DNA of 64,000 nucleotides from Streptomyces sp. SAI-135 (GTDB lineage Bacteria > Actinomycetota > Actinomycetes > Streptomycetales > Streptomycetaceae). This document shows, one piece after another, positions 1 to 8,808 of this stretch. The notes under the pieces are model-generated. The model was not told the DNA's origin, ran no database searches, and saw nothing but the letters and a program-made list of their open reading frames with translations. How positions within the stretch are numbered: position 1 is the first letter of the stretch; every line of letters begins with the position of its first letter. Made by a program: the position numbers and the translations under genes. The DNA lies in contig NZ_JARXYP010000001.1 in the NCBI RefSeq assembly GCF_029893805.1, positions 620,001 through 684,000 of the forward strand, in the 5' to 3' direction.

Positions 1-843
1 CTCAACGCGACCGCCGACGCCGAAGAGCTCCTATTGCGATCGACCGCCGTGGGACACACCGTCGACCCCGCCACCGGGACCGCGTCACGAGTCCGTCGTC
101 TGCGTGCCTGGCCCGAGAACGGCCCGGCCGGGTCCCGCTTGTGGCTCGACGTCGAAGCCCTGATCGAGCTCGGGCGGATGCACATCGACGGCACGACTCC
201 CGACGGACGCCGCATCCTGTCCCCCGAGGCACTTCGGCAGATGCGCGAGCCCCAGTTCGACGACTACTGGGGCTGCTTCCCCATGTATGTCAACTACGGA
301 CTCGGCTGGGCCATTGTCCGCGAGGGTGACGACCCGGTCCTGGCGCACGGCGGCGCCAACCTCGGCATGCACTCCACCCTGTACGTCCTCCCGAAGCAGA
401 AGGCCGTCCTCGCAGTGCTCACGAACAGTACGACCGGCTTTCAGCTGTACACCGCGCTCTGCGAGAATCTACTCAAGGAGTGTTTCAACGTCAGCAGTCC
501 CGCTCCCTCGTACCCGCCGGAGCCCAGCGTCAACGTCGACTCCGAGCAATTCACCGGGGTATATCAGTCACCCAACGGTGAAGTTTCCGTCGAGTTGCAC
601 GACGGGCAACTGCACCTCCGGACAACACCTTCACCCGAATTGGCCGCTTGGGATGAGCTCATGGGCGGCACATCCGGGGGCGGTCAGCCCCTGCCGCTCG
701 TCTGCATCGACGGCGAGCGGCACCGGTTCTCCCTGGGCCTCGGCAGCCCGGGGGCGTTCAGGGCCGTGCAGTTCTACAACCCCGGCGCCGACGGACGCCC
801 CACCCTGATCCGTGTGGGGACGCTCTACGAGCGGACACTTTGA
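1..843 (+). CDS. Serine hydrolase, beta-lactamase/D-aminopeptidase fold (3' part only)
   Basis: The reading frame is open from base 1, so the N-terminus lies outside the window, including the SxxK and YxN active-site motifs. The visible part has the late core of the class C beta-lactamase/penicillin-binding-protein fold. This includes GLGW, then AHGGANLGMHS (the HxG-type third motif), and the strand LAVLTNS. A C-terminal beta-domain of about 110 residues follows, as in D-aminopeptidases and related esterases. It ends just before the convergent PucR gene. The same fold occurs fused to an S9 peptidase at 3346-6696, so both may act on D-containing or beta-lactam-like peptides. The fold is clear; the substrate is not. 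Confidence 0.8.
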   Translation, partial: LNATADAEELLLRSTAVGHTVDPATGTASRVRRLRAWPENGPAGSRLWLDVEALIELGRMHIDGTTPDGRRILSPEALRQMREPQFDDYWGCFPMYVNYGLGWAIVREGDDPVLAHGGANLGMHSTLYVLPKQKAVLAVLTNSTTGFQLYTALCENLLKECFNVSSPAPSYPPEPSVNVDSEQFTGVYQSPNGEVSVELHDGQLHLRTTPSPELAAWDELMGGTSGGGQPLPLVCIDGERHRFSLGLGSPGAFRAVQFYNPGADGRPTLIRVGTLYERTL

Positions 844-935
844 AACGGCGAAGCCGAGGGGGATCGCACAGCTTTGACGCAGCGCCGCGCCCGGAGTGGC
901 GCTCAATGATCACCGTCCAGCGTGCGCTTGGCGGG

Positions 936-950
936 ACCGGACCGTCCGGT
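936..950. repeat. 15-bp perfect inverted repeat in a convergent intergenic gap
   Basis: ACCGGAC, one central C, then GTCCGGT. It lies between the 3' end of the serine hydrolase and the 3' end of the PucR gene. There is no T-run, so it may be a weak terminator stem or a chance palindrome. Confidence 0.4.
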
Positions 951-1056
951 GGGCTGCCCGCGCAGGGCAAGGCCGGCTCAGGGAAGCCGTACGGCGTCGC
1001 CGCCGGTCCCCCGGACGAGTGCGCAAGGTGCCCGTGGCGACGTCTTGGTTCTGGGT

Positions 1057-2307
1057 TCAGACGAGCCCCAGGAGCCGGGAGACCTTGATGCCCAGGTGGA
1101 GGAGGAGGCGGTGCTGCCCGTCTGAGAGGTCGAGGCCGGTGACGTCCTCGATGCGGCGGACGCGGTGGTACACGCTCGCGCGGTGCAGTCCGAGCTCGGC
1201 GGCGGTCGACCGGGCATCACCCGCTCTGTCCAGATACACCTCGGCCGTGGTGAAGAGATCACGGTCCGCCTCGAGCAGTTGCCGCGCCGAAGGGTGCACT
1301 CCATAGGTGCCGAGCTGGTCGAAGGGCTGGGCGGCGAGCAACGCATAGATGCCCAACGCCTCGTGTGCGACCAGCGGGGCGAACGAGGGAACGACCTCCG
1401 CCACACGCAAAGCGTCGAGCGCCTGAGTGTAGGAAGTCACAGCATCTTCGAGCCGACGGGCTGGGCTGCCCGTGGCGACGTGGACATCACGCCATTTCGC
1501 ACTCCGACCACCCAGCCGGTCCAGGGAGGTCGTCCGCAGGGCGTCCGGCATCTCCGGCGAGCGTCGCAAGGTCGCGCTCGCAATGACCAGTACGGCGTGA
1601 TCCGGCCTGACCAGGCGCAGGCTGCCTCGGTCGCCGAGTCGGGTGGAGACCGTGTCCAGGGCAGTTTGGAGAGCTATCCGGTCGTCCTCGTCGACACCGT
1701 CGGCGCCGCCGGCGATCGGACGCGCCACAACGACGGTGACATCGCCCCTCGGCGCGAACAAACCGCTCTCCACCAGCCTCGCCGAGGCCATGCCCCTCGC
1801 CTGTTCGTCGTCCGAGAAGAGGTCGCGCACCAGCTCGCCCTCCTGAGCGGTACGCAGTTGCGAGACGACGCGCTCACGAAAGCAAATGGCGCCCGCGTCA
1901 ACAGCCGCAGCGGACGCCAGCCCGAGCTGCTCGTCGGACAGGGACCCTTCTGCGTCGATCAGCCACAGGTAGCCGAAGCGCATGTTCTGGTACACGACGG
2001 GCACCACCACTCGCGGCAGAATGCCCAGGTCCTTGTCCGCCGGAAGCCGCACCGGTCCGGTCACACGCCCAAGACGCTGACGGCGCAACCACGCCAGGGC
2101 CTCGGGCGGAGCCTCGCGGCTGAGGATGACACGTGCGCGCCACTCGTCGCCCTCGCCGAAGTGTGCACTGTAGGCCAGCAACCTGAAGTCCAGGTCGTCC
2201 ACGGCAACCGCTCGTCCGAGGCGATGCGCGAGTGTCTCCACCACGCGCTGAAGCTCTTCGAGCACACGACTCACCATCCTGCCGCAGGCCTGTGCCATTC
2301 CGCCCAC
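1057..2307 (-). CDS. PucR/CdaR-family transcriptional regulator
   Basis: A protein of about 416 residues with no N-terminal PucR sensor domain. It has a GAF-like/GGDEF-like middle and the diagnostic C-terminal helix-turn-helix of the family (HTH_30). The helix is TAAELGLHRASVYHRVRRIE at about residues 365-385, followed by a short leucine-rich tail. The start is uncertain: GTG 2307, ATG 2298 and ATG 2274 are in frame and none has a good ribosome site. It lies downstream of a Rid gene on the same strand and beside D-amino-acid/peptide genes. Family members typically respond to nitrogen or amino-acid metabolites. Control of the neighbouring island is an inference. Confidence 0.85.
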   Translation of the reverse strand: MGGMAQACGRMVSRVLEELQRVVETLAHRLGRAVAVDDLDFRLLAYSAHFGEGDEWRARVILSREAPPEALAWLRRQRLGRVTGPVRLPADKDLGILPRVVVPVVYQNMRFGYLWLIDAEGSLSDEQLGLASAAAVDAGAICFRERVVSQLRTAQEGELVRDLFSDDEQARGMASARLVESGLFAPRGDVTVVVARPIAGGADGVDEDDRIALQTALDTVSTRLGDRGSLRLVRPDHAVLVIASATLRRSPEMPDALRTTSLDRLGGRSAKWRDVHVATGSPARRLEDAVTSYTQALDALRVAEVVPSFAPLVAHEALGIYALLAAQPFDQLGTYGVHPSARQLLEADRDLFTTAEVYLDRAGDARSTAAELGLHRASVYHRVRRIEDVTGLDLSDGQHRLLLHLGIKVSRLLGLV

Positions 2308-2648
2308 GACTCCGTCAGCGCTCCTCGTGTCGTACCACCTCGTGCGACATCAGTCACGTGGCAGGGCGCGCAGATGCGACAGCCGATGCAAGCAGTGGCG
2401 GGAAGCCACCTGCGCTCTCCCAGGAGTTCGTGCAGTGTGCCGCAAAACGTCAGCGCTGTCACGGCCACGTCGATGACGCGGACATGCCTGCGCGCCGGCT
2501 ACCGCAGGGAATGGGATCGCGCGGAAGCCGTCAAACCAGTGAGCCGTCAAACCACTGAATCAAAGGATCATGCAACCGAGCCGTGGGCCCCGCCCGGTGA
2601 GTTCACTGCGAGCGGGGCTTGAAGCAGCGGAAGCTTCTCCGCGGGCTG
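2308..2648. other. Intergenic region without a recognisable gene
   Basis: 341 bp between the Rid gene and the downstream PucR gene, both on the minus strand. No ORF with convincing codon use, no RNA gene and no strong hairpin was seen. It probably holds the promoter of the PucR gene. Confidence 0.5.
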
Positions 2649-2993
2649 TCAGCGGCGGCGGGCCCATGCCTCCAGCTCGACCAGCGCGCCGAACGGAAGC
2701 TCATGGACCGCCACGCACGTACGAGCCGGGGGCTCAGAACTGAACACCGCGTTGTACCGCTCGTTGAAGGCCGTGTAGTCGTCCATCGTGGTCAGGAAGA
2801 TGTTGACCTTGACCACATCGGCAATCGTCAGCCCGGCTCCGTCCAGCACCGTCAGCAGATTGGCCAGGGCCTGGTCCGTCTGCTCGGCGGCACCACCGTC
2901 CACCAGGCGCCCATCGACCAGACCGATCTGCCCGGAGATCGCTACAAGATCGCCGGCATCCACGGTCGAGCGGAAGAGCGGAAAAGAGTCCAT
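2649..2993 (-). CDS. Rid-family (YjgF/YER057c/UK114) enamine/imine deaminase
   Basis: 114 residues, close to the usual 110-130. It shows the Rid fold signatures: SGQIG early, QTDQALANLLTVLDGAGL in the middle, VVKVNIFLTTMDDYTAFN, and a C-terminal PPARTCVAVHELPFGALVELE in which the conserved arginine (PxR) is present. RidA enzymes hydrolyse reactive 2-imino or enamino acids released by PLP enzymes and by amino-acid oxidases. A DAO-type flavoenzyme sits 9 kb away in the same island, so scavenging imino acids is a sensible role. GAGGCG lies about 7 bases before ATG 2993. It diverges from the S9 peptidase fusion across a 352-bp gap. Confidence 0.87.
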   Translation of the reverse strand: MDSFPLFRSTVDAGDLVAISGQIGLVDGRLVDGGAAEQTDQALANLLTVLDGAGLTIADVVKVNIFLTTMDDYTAFNERYNAVFSSEPPARTCVAVHELPFGALVELEAWARRR

Positions 2994-3264
2994 CGATTCG
3001 CCTCACTTGAGAAGGACAGTCGGTCGGGGCCCGCTCCGGCCCACTATCGGCCCTTCACCACCCGAAGTCGCCCGCCAGTTGTCCTGCCTGGACGGTCTCC
3101 ATTTCGACGTCTGTCACACGGGCAGGCCAGTGCCGTGGCATTCCGGCGCACGCGGGCAGTCGAGAGCCGGACGGAGAAAGGGCGATGTTCGTTGCAGACG
3201 ACGAACAATCCGTACGCATATTGGTGCCCCCAACGAAGCGACACCGGCACCCTTGGCCTAATTT

Positions 3265-3276
3265 CCGGTTAACCGG
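3265..3276. promoter_or_regulatory. Palindrome in the divergent Rid/peptidase intergenic region
   Basis: CCGGTTAACCGG is a perfect 12-bp palindrome, 70 bp before the TTG start of the peptidase fusion. The 352-bp divergent gap (2994-3345) holds no ORF of merit. The palindrome is the strongest dyad in it and could be an operator for one of the PucR proteins. That assignment is an inference. Confidence 0.4.
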
Positions 3277-3345
3277 TGCACCCTCCCGGAAGTAGAGACC
3301 GCGCACACCGCCGCATCCGTACCGTCCACGAGGAGACAGCCCGCC

Positions 3346-6300
3346 TTGACTCGACCACTGGGCATCGACGATCTCTACTCCCTCGCGCTCCCGGAACAGC
3401 CGTCCCTGTCACCGGACGGCGCTCACGTGGTGTACGTACTGCGTACCGCCGACCGTGAACTCGACCGGGACACACGGGTGCTGTGGACGGTGCCGACCGA
3501 CTCCGGCGCGGCCCGCCGACTCACCAGCGGCCCCGCAGACACAGCGCCGGCGTGGTCACCCGACGGCGACCGGATCGCCTTTCTGCGCGGCGGCAACGGC
3601 CCCGCACAGCTGTGGCTGCTGCCGACCGCCGGCGGCGAACCGGAACCGGTCACCGAGCTGCCGCTGGGAGCCGGTGCGCCGGTGTGGAGCCCCGACGGGA
3701 CCGCGATCGCGTTCACCGCTCCGGTGGACCGACGGCCCCCGCCTCGGACCGAGGCGGCATCGCCACCACCGGTCGTAGTGGACCGCCTTGATCACAAAGT
3801 CGACGGTGATGGCCTCGTAGGCACCGTCCGCAACCATCTGCATGTCCTCGACCTCGCCGGCCAAAGGGTTCGGCAGGTCACCGACGGGGACTGGCACGCC
3901 GGGGCTCCGGCCTGGTCACCCGACGGTCGCGCCCTGGCCTTCTGCGCGGCCCGCGGGCCTGCCGCCGCGCTGACGCTGCGCTCCGAGGCGTACGTCGTGG
4001 ACCTGTCCCGCCCCGGGGAGGACGCGCAGCCACGACTCGTGGGCGTCAGCACCGGAAACGCCCAAGCCGTCACCTGGACCACCGAAGGTGACGCCCTGCT
4101 GGTCGTCGGCCGCACCGACACCGAACTGGGACACGCCGGCTTGCTGCGGGTGCCCCTGGACGGCGGCCCCACGGTCGACCTGACGCGTGGCCTCGACCGC
4201 AACGTGACACCGGGCGGCCCGGCCTACCCCGGTGCCCTGCCCCGGGCCACGGACGACGGCCGCACCGTCCTCTTCTGCGTGCGTGACCGCGGCTGCAGCC
4301 ACGTTTACACAGTCGACACAGCCGGCGGTGCGCCGCGGCCGCTCATCAGCGGCGCGGACCGGGTGGTCTCCGCACTGTCCGTCGCCAAGGACACCGCCGT
4401 CGTGGTCCTGGCGACACCCGACAGGTACGGCGAGATCGTGGCCGTCGAGCGGGCCACCGGCCAAGAACGCGTCCTCACCCGGCACGGCGCGCTGCTCGCG
4501 GATGCGAAACCCTTCCCCGCGCAGGAACGGGACTTCAAGATCTCCGACGGCGGCACGGTCCACGGCTGGCTGCTACGCGATCCCGAGCGGACCGGCCCCG
4601 CGCCGCTGCTGCTCGACATCCACGGCGGCCCGCACAACGCCTGGAACGGAGCGGCCAACCCCGTACACCTCTACCACCAGGAGCTGATCGCCCGCGGCTG
4701 GGCCGTGCTCCTGCTCAACCCGCGCGGCAGCGACGGCTACGGCGACTCCTTCTTCACGGCCACCCTCGGCGCCTGGGGCACCGGCGACGCACGGGACTTC
4801 CTGGAACCGGTCGACATCCTGGTCGCCGAAGGCATCGCCGATCCCGAACGGCTCGCGGTGGCCGGATACAGCTACGGCGGCTACATGACCGGCTACCTGA
4901 CCAGTCGCGACGATCGCTTCGCCGCAGCAGTGGCCGGCGCAATGATCAGCGATCTCACCAGCATGTGCGGCACCAGCGATGCGGGACACCGGCTGGCCAC
5001 CACTGAACTGGGCGTCTCTCCCTGGCTCGACCGCGACAGGTACGCCGAGCTCTCCCCCTACTCCCGGGTGGAGAACGTACGCACGCCGACGCTCATTTTG
5101 CACGGCGCGGCCGACGAACGATGTCCCGTCGGCCAGGCCGAGCAGTGGTTCAACGCGCTGAAGATCCAAGGCGTGCCCACCCGCCTGGTGCTCTACCCCG
5201 GTGGCTCACATCTGTTCCTCCTCGACGGCCCTCCCTCGCACCGCACCGACTTGGCGCGGCGCATCGTGGACTGGGTCGACCACCACGCCGGCAAGTCCAC
5301 ACCGGCCTCCTCCGCGCCCTCAGCCGCGCGACCTGTAGATGTTGCGCACTGGCAGCGGCGTCTCACCGAACTGGCCGAACGGCATCAGGTACCCGGCGCA
5401 GTCCTGGGCATCGCCCGCGGTGCGCACAGCGACGTGGCCGCCTACGGCGTGCTCAACAAGGCCACCGGGGTGACCACCACGCGGGACTCCCTCTTCCAGA
5501 TCGGGTCCATCACGAAGGTGTGGACCGCAACCCTGGCCATGCAACTCGTCGATGCAGGCACCCTCGACCTGGACGCCCCGATCACCGACGTCCTGCCGGA
5601 ACTGCGCCTCGCCGACCCCCAGGTGGCACAGCAGGTGACCATGCGGCATCTGCTGACCCACACCAGCGGCATCGACGGGGACGTGTTCACCGACACGGGA
5701 CGCGGCGACGACTGCCTGGAACGCTTCGTCGACCAGTTGGACGAGGCCGCGCAGAACCATCCGCTGGGGGCGACCTTCTCGTACTGCAACTCCGGGTTCG
5801 TGCTCGCCGGACGGGTCATCGAGAAGCTCACCGGCATGAGCTGGGACCTCGCCCTGCGCGAGCTGCTGTGCACCCCGCTCGGCCTGGAGCACACCGTCAC
5901 GCTGCCGGAGGAGGCGCTGCGCTTCCGCACCGCCATGGGGCATGACTCCGAAGGCGACGAACCGCCACGCCCGGTCCCGGCCTGGAGTCTGCCCCGCTCC
6001 GCAGGACCCGCCGGCCTGATCACCGCCACGGCCGAGGACGTCCTCGCCTTCGCCCGTCTGCACCTGACAGGCGGCACCGCGCCGGACGGAACGCGTCTGC
6101 TCTCGGAACATGCGGCGCGGGCCATGACCGAGCAGCAGGTCGAACTGCCGGACACGCTCACGCTCGGGGACTCCTGGGGTCTCGGCTGGATCCGCTTCGG
6201 CTGGGACGGCCACCGTCTGATCGGGCACGACGGGGCCACGCTCGGGCAGTCGGCGTTCCTGCGGGTGCTGCCCGAGCAGGACCTGGCCGTCACGCTCCTC

Positions 6301-6696
6301 ACCAACGGTGGCGCGGCGAAGGACCTGTACCGGGACCTGTTCGGGGAGATCTTCGCCGACCTGGCCGGGGTGGCCCTGCCCGAGCCTCCGCGGCCACCGG
6401 CCGAACCGGTGTCGGTGGACGCCGGTCGACACCTCGGGCGGTACGAGCGGGCCGGAACGCGCATCGACATCATCGACGGCGCGGACGGACTGCGGCTGCG
6501 GTACACGACGACCGGGCCGCTCGCCCACCTGGTGCCGGAACCGGTCCAGGAGACCGCGCTGGTGCCCGTCTCCGACAGCGAGTTCCTCGTGCAGTACGCC
6601 GGCAGTCCGTCATGGATCCCCGTGACGTTCTACGCGTTGCCCGACGGCGCCAGGTATGTACACCACGGCATGCGCGCGACCCCGAAGGTGTCCTGA
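3346..6696 (+). CDS. S9 prolyl-oligopeptidase-type peptidase fused to a beta-lactamase-fold serine hydrolase
   Basis: 1116 residues. Residues 1-400 form a TolB/PD40-like beta-propeller with repeated W-SPDG motifs. Residues 410-655 are an S9 alpha/beta-hydrolase domain with nucleophile S509 in GYSYGGY, D590 in GAADE and H622 in GGSH. After an alanine/serine-rich linker (about 655-670), residues 671-1030 form a complete beta-lactamase/esterase domain with S721-I-T-K724, Y813-C-N815 and H961-D-G963, then a small beta-domain. Both active sites therefore look intact. The start is TTG 3346, with GAGGA about 10 bases upstream. The stop is one base before the start of the M20 gene, implying an operon 3346-9911. 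No signal peptide is evident, so it is probably cytoplasmic. It may hydrolyse imported peptides containing D-residues (inferred). Confidence 0.88.
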   Translation: MTRPLGIDDLYSLALPEQPSLSPDGAHVVYVLRTADRELDRDTRVLWTVPTDSGAARRLTSGPADTAPAWSPDGDRIAFLRGGNGPAQLWLLPTAGGEPEPVTELPLGAGAPVWSPDGTAIAFTAPVDRRPPPRTEAASPPPVVVDRLDHKVDGDGLVGTVRNHLHVLDLAGQRVRQVTDGDWHAGAPAWSPDGRALAFCAARGPAAALTLRSEAYVVDLSRPGEDAQPRLVGVSTGNAQAVTWTTEGDALLVVGRTDTELGHAGLLRVPLDGGPTVDLTRGLDRNVTPGGPAYPGALPRATDDGRTVLFCVRDRGCSHVYTVDTAGGAPRPLISGADRVVSALSVAKDTAVVVLATPDRYGEIVAVERATGQERVLTRHGALLADAKPFPAQERDFKISDGGTVHGWLLRDPERTGPAPLLLDIHGGPHNAWNGAANPVHLYHQELIARGWAVLLLNPRGSDGYGDSFFTATLGAWGTGDARDFLEPVDILVAEGIADPERLAVAGYSYGGYMTGYLTSRDDRFAAAVAGAMISDLTSMCGTSDAGHRLATTELGVSPWLDRDRYAELSPYSRVENVRTPTLILHGAADERCPVGQAEQWFNALKIQGVPTRLVLYPGGSHLFLLDGPPSHRTDLARRIVDWVDHHAGKSTPASSAPSAARPVDVAHWQRRLTELAERHQVPGAVLGIARGAHSDVAAYGVLNKATGVTTTRDSLFQIGSITKVWTATLAMQLVDAGTLDLDAPITDVLPELRLADPQVAQQVTMRHLLTHTSGIDGDVFTDTGRGDDCLERFVDQLDEAAQNHPLGATFSYCNSGFVLAGRVIEKLTGMSWDLALRELLCTPLGLEHTVTLPEEALRFRTAMGHDSEGDEPPRPVPAWSLPRSAGPAGLITATAEDVLAFARLHLTGGTAPDGTRLLSEHAARAMTEQQVELPDTLTLGDSWGLGWIRFGWDGHRLIGHDGATLGQSAFLRVLPEQDLAVTLLTNGGAAKDLYRDLFGEIFADLAGVALPEPPRPPAEPVSVDAGRHLGRYERAGTRIDIIDGADGLRLRYTTTGPLAHLVPEPVQETALVPVSDSEFLVQYAGSPSWIPVTFYALPDGARYVHHGMRATPKVS

Positions 6697-6697
6697 C

Positions 6698-7903
6698 ATG
6701 AAACAGCCGTACGACCTTGATGTGCCCGGCGCTCCTGTGCCGGTCGCCCGGTTCCAGGCGACACTGCCCGGCATGATCGACGACATCGGACGGTTGGTGC
6801 GCACCGAGTCGCCGTCGGCGGACCTCGCCGCGGTGGCCCGCAGCGCCAAGGTCGTCGCCGCTCTCGGTGCCCGCCATCTCGGAGCACCACCGGAGGTGAT
6901 CGAACTCGACGGGCGCACCCACCTGCGCTGGCGGCTGGGGTCCGGGCCGCGGCGGGTGCTGCTGCTGGGGCACCATGACACCGTCTGGCCGCTCGGCTCA
7001 CTCGCGACCCACCCCTTCTCCGTACGGAAGGGTGTGCTGCGCGGGCCTGGATGCTTCGACATGAAGACCGGACTGGTGATGGCGTTCCACGCGCTCGGTG
7101 CGCTCGATACGGTCGAGGGGGTGACCCTGCTCGTCACCGGCGACGAGGAACTCGGTTCCCCGTCTTCACGCGAGTTGATCGAGCAGGAAGCCTCCGCCTG
7201 CGACGCCGCCCTGGTCCTCGAAGCAGCCGCCGAGGGCGGGGCGCTGAAGACCGCGCGCAAGGGCGTCTCGCTGTACGAAGTACGGACCGGAGGCAGAGCC
7301 GCGCATGCCGGTCTGGAACCGGGCAAGGGGGTGAATGCCGCCGTCGAGGCCGCCCACCAACTCCTCGCGGTCGCCGCTCTCACCGACCACCGCCGTGGAA
7401 CCACCGTCACCCCGACCGTGCTCGGTGCCGGTACGACCGCCAATACGGTGCCCGCAGCAGGCCGGTTCGCCGTGGATGTACGCGTACGGGACGTGGCGGA
7501 ACAGGCCCGGGTGGATGCCGCGCTGAAGGCGCTGCGTCCCGTCCTCGACGGCGCGACGGTGGAGGTGACCGGCGGCCCCAACCGGCCCCCGCTGGAGCAG
7601 GAGGCCTCCGAGAGGCTCTATCGCACCGCCGAGAAGCTGGCCGGCCGCCTCGGACTCGCTCCCCTGACCGCGGCCGCGGTCGGCGGGGCCTCCGACGGAA
7701 ACTTCACCGCCGGTGTCGGCACCCCCACCCTCGACGGCCTCGGAGCCGTCGGCGGCGGCGCGCACGCCGACCACGAGCATGTCCTGGTCGGCGAGCTGCC
7801 CTCCCGCACCGCCCTGCTCGCCGCCCTCGTACATGAGGTGCGCGGGACCGGCTTCCGCACACTGCACGAGGGTGCAGCGACGGCCGAAGGCAGCACGCGA
7901 TGA
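6698..7903 (+). CDS. M20-family metallohydrolase (carboxypeptidase G2/N-acyl-amino-acid hydrolase type)
   Basis: 401 residues. The dinuclear zinc site is visible: H92-H-D94 in GHHDTVW, bridging D121 in CFDMKTG, the catalytic E150 plus E151 in GDEELGS, and later metal ligands including a C-terminal HADHEH segment. The central lid/dimerisation domain lies between. The gene begins one base after the peptidase-fusion stop and overlaps the GNAT gene by ATGA. In the known D-to-L amino-acid conversion pathway, an M20 enzyme removes the N-succinyl group from the L-product. The presence of the acyltransferase and racemase in the next two genes makes that role the best inference. A general dipeptidase is the alternative. 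Confidence 0.88.
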   Translation: MKQPYDLDVPGAPVPVARFQATLPGMIDDIGRLVRTESPSADLAAVARSAKVVAALGARHLGAPPEVIELDGRTHLRWRLGSGPRRVLLLGHHDTVWPLGSLATHPFSVRKGVLRGPGCFDMKTGLVMAFHALGALDTVEGVTLLVTGDEELGSPSSRELIEQEASACDAALVLEAAAEGGALKTARKGVSLYEVRTGGRAAHAGLEPGKGVNAAVEAAHQLLAVAALTDHRRGTTVTPTVLGAGTTANTVPAAGRFAVDVRVRDVAEQARVDAALKALRPVLDGATVEVTGGPNRPPLEQEASERLYRTAEKLAGRLGLAPLTAAAVGGASDGNFTAGVGTPTLDGLGAVGGGAHADHEHVLVGELPSRTALLAALVHEVRGTGFRTLHEGAATAEGSTR

Positions 7904-8808
7904 GCGACACCCCCGCCTCCCTGGGGGGCGGATCGGCGGCGGCCGACGAGCGCATCGTTGCTGATGCGGAGGCTGCCGCGGAAGCGGCCGCACACGTCTC
8001 AGGGTGCCGGGTACGTCCGATCAGCGCCCTTTCGGACCTGGAGGGAGCCTGCGCACTCTTCGAGAGCATCTGGAAACCCGACGGCGAAAGCGCCTTGGCG
8101 ACACCCGAGTTGCTCCGTGCGATGGACAAGGCCGGCAGCTATGTCGCGGCGGCCTTCGACACCACCCGGGACGACGAACTGGTCGCCGCCTGCATCGGTT
8201 TCTTCGGGCCCCCGGCCGCCAGCTCCCTGCACAGTCACATCGCCGGTGTGTCGGCCCGCATGCGCGGCCGCAGCGTCGGCTTCGCTCTCAAGGCGCACCA
8301 ACGCGCATGGACGCTGCGGCACGGTGCGGCACAGGTGTCGTGGACGTTCGATCCGCTGGTGCGGCGCAACGCCTACTTCAACATCGGCAAGCTGGCCGCG
8401 CGGCCCGTGCAGTACCTGCAGGACTTCTACGGCCGTATGAATGACGGCATCAACGGCGGGGATGCCACCGACCGGCTCCTGGCGGAGTGGCACCTGGCAG
8501 CGCCCGACGTCGCCGCCGCCTGCCACGGCCGGCCACAGCACGCCAATGCCGGGGCGTGGCGCACCACCGACGCCGCGCTGGACATCACGGCCGACGGCCG
8601 CCCCGTCACCGGCCGCATCACCGGCGCGCGTACCCGGGTCGCCGTACCGGGGGACATCGAACAGCTCCGCCGCAGCGACCCGGCCTGCGCCGCCGCGTGG
8701 CGGTCCGCGCTTCGAGACGTGCTCAGCGGCCTGCTCACGGACGGCTGGCAGGTCGCGGGGTTCGACCGTGCCGGCTGGTATCTCCTCGAAAGACAGGACA
8801 GACAATGA
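7900..8808 (+). CDS. GNAT-superfamily acyltransferase, probable D-amino-acid N-acyl(succinyl)transferase
   Basis: 302 residues, in the GNAT subgroup that neighbours menC/N-acylamino-acid racemase genes. The N-terminal half carries the GNAT core: RPISALSDLEGACALFESIW, then FFGPPAASSLHSHIAGV, then the acyl-CoA loop region RGRSVGFALKAHQRAWTLRHG. A family-specific WTFDPLVRRNAYFNIGKLAA stretch and a long C-terminal extension follow. It overlaps the M20 gene and the racemase gene by 4 bp each, so the three are translationally coupled. In the Geobacillus kaustophilus pathway such a protein succinylates D-amino acids. Transfer of that activity to this gene rests on context. Confidence 0.8.
   Translation: MSDTPASLGGGSAAADERIVADAEAAAEAAAHVSGCRVRPISALSDLEGACALFESIWKPDGESALATPELLRAMDKAGSYVAAAFDTTRDDELVAACIGFFGPPAASSLHSHIAGVSARMRGRSVGFALKAHQRAWTLRHGAAQVSWTFDPLVRRNAYFNIGKLAARPVQYLQDFYGRMNDGINGGDATDRLLAEWHLAAPDVAAACHGRPQHANAGAWRTTDAALDITADGRPVTGRITGARTRVAVPGDIEQLRRSDPACAAAWRSALRDVLSGLLTDGWQVAGFDRAGWYLLERQDRQ

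Noticed and set aside
1165..2622. 485-codon plus-strand open frame
   Set aside because: It is the antisense shadow of the PucR gene: GC-rich codon bias keeps the opposite strand open and the translation has no domain.
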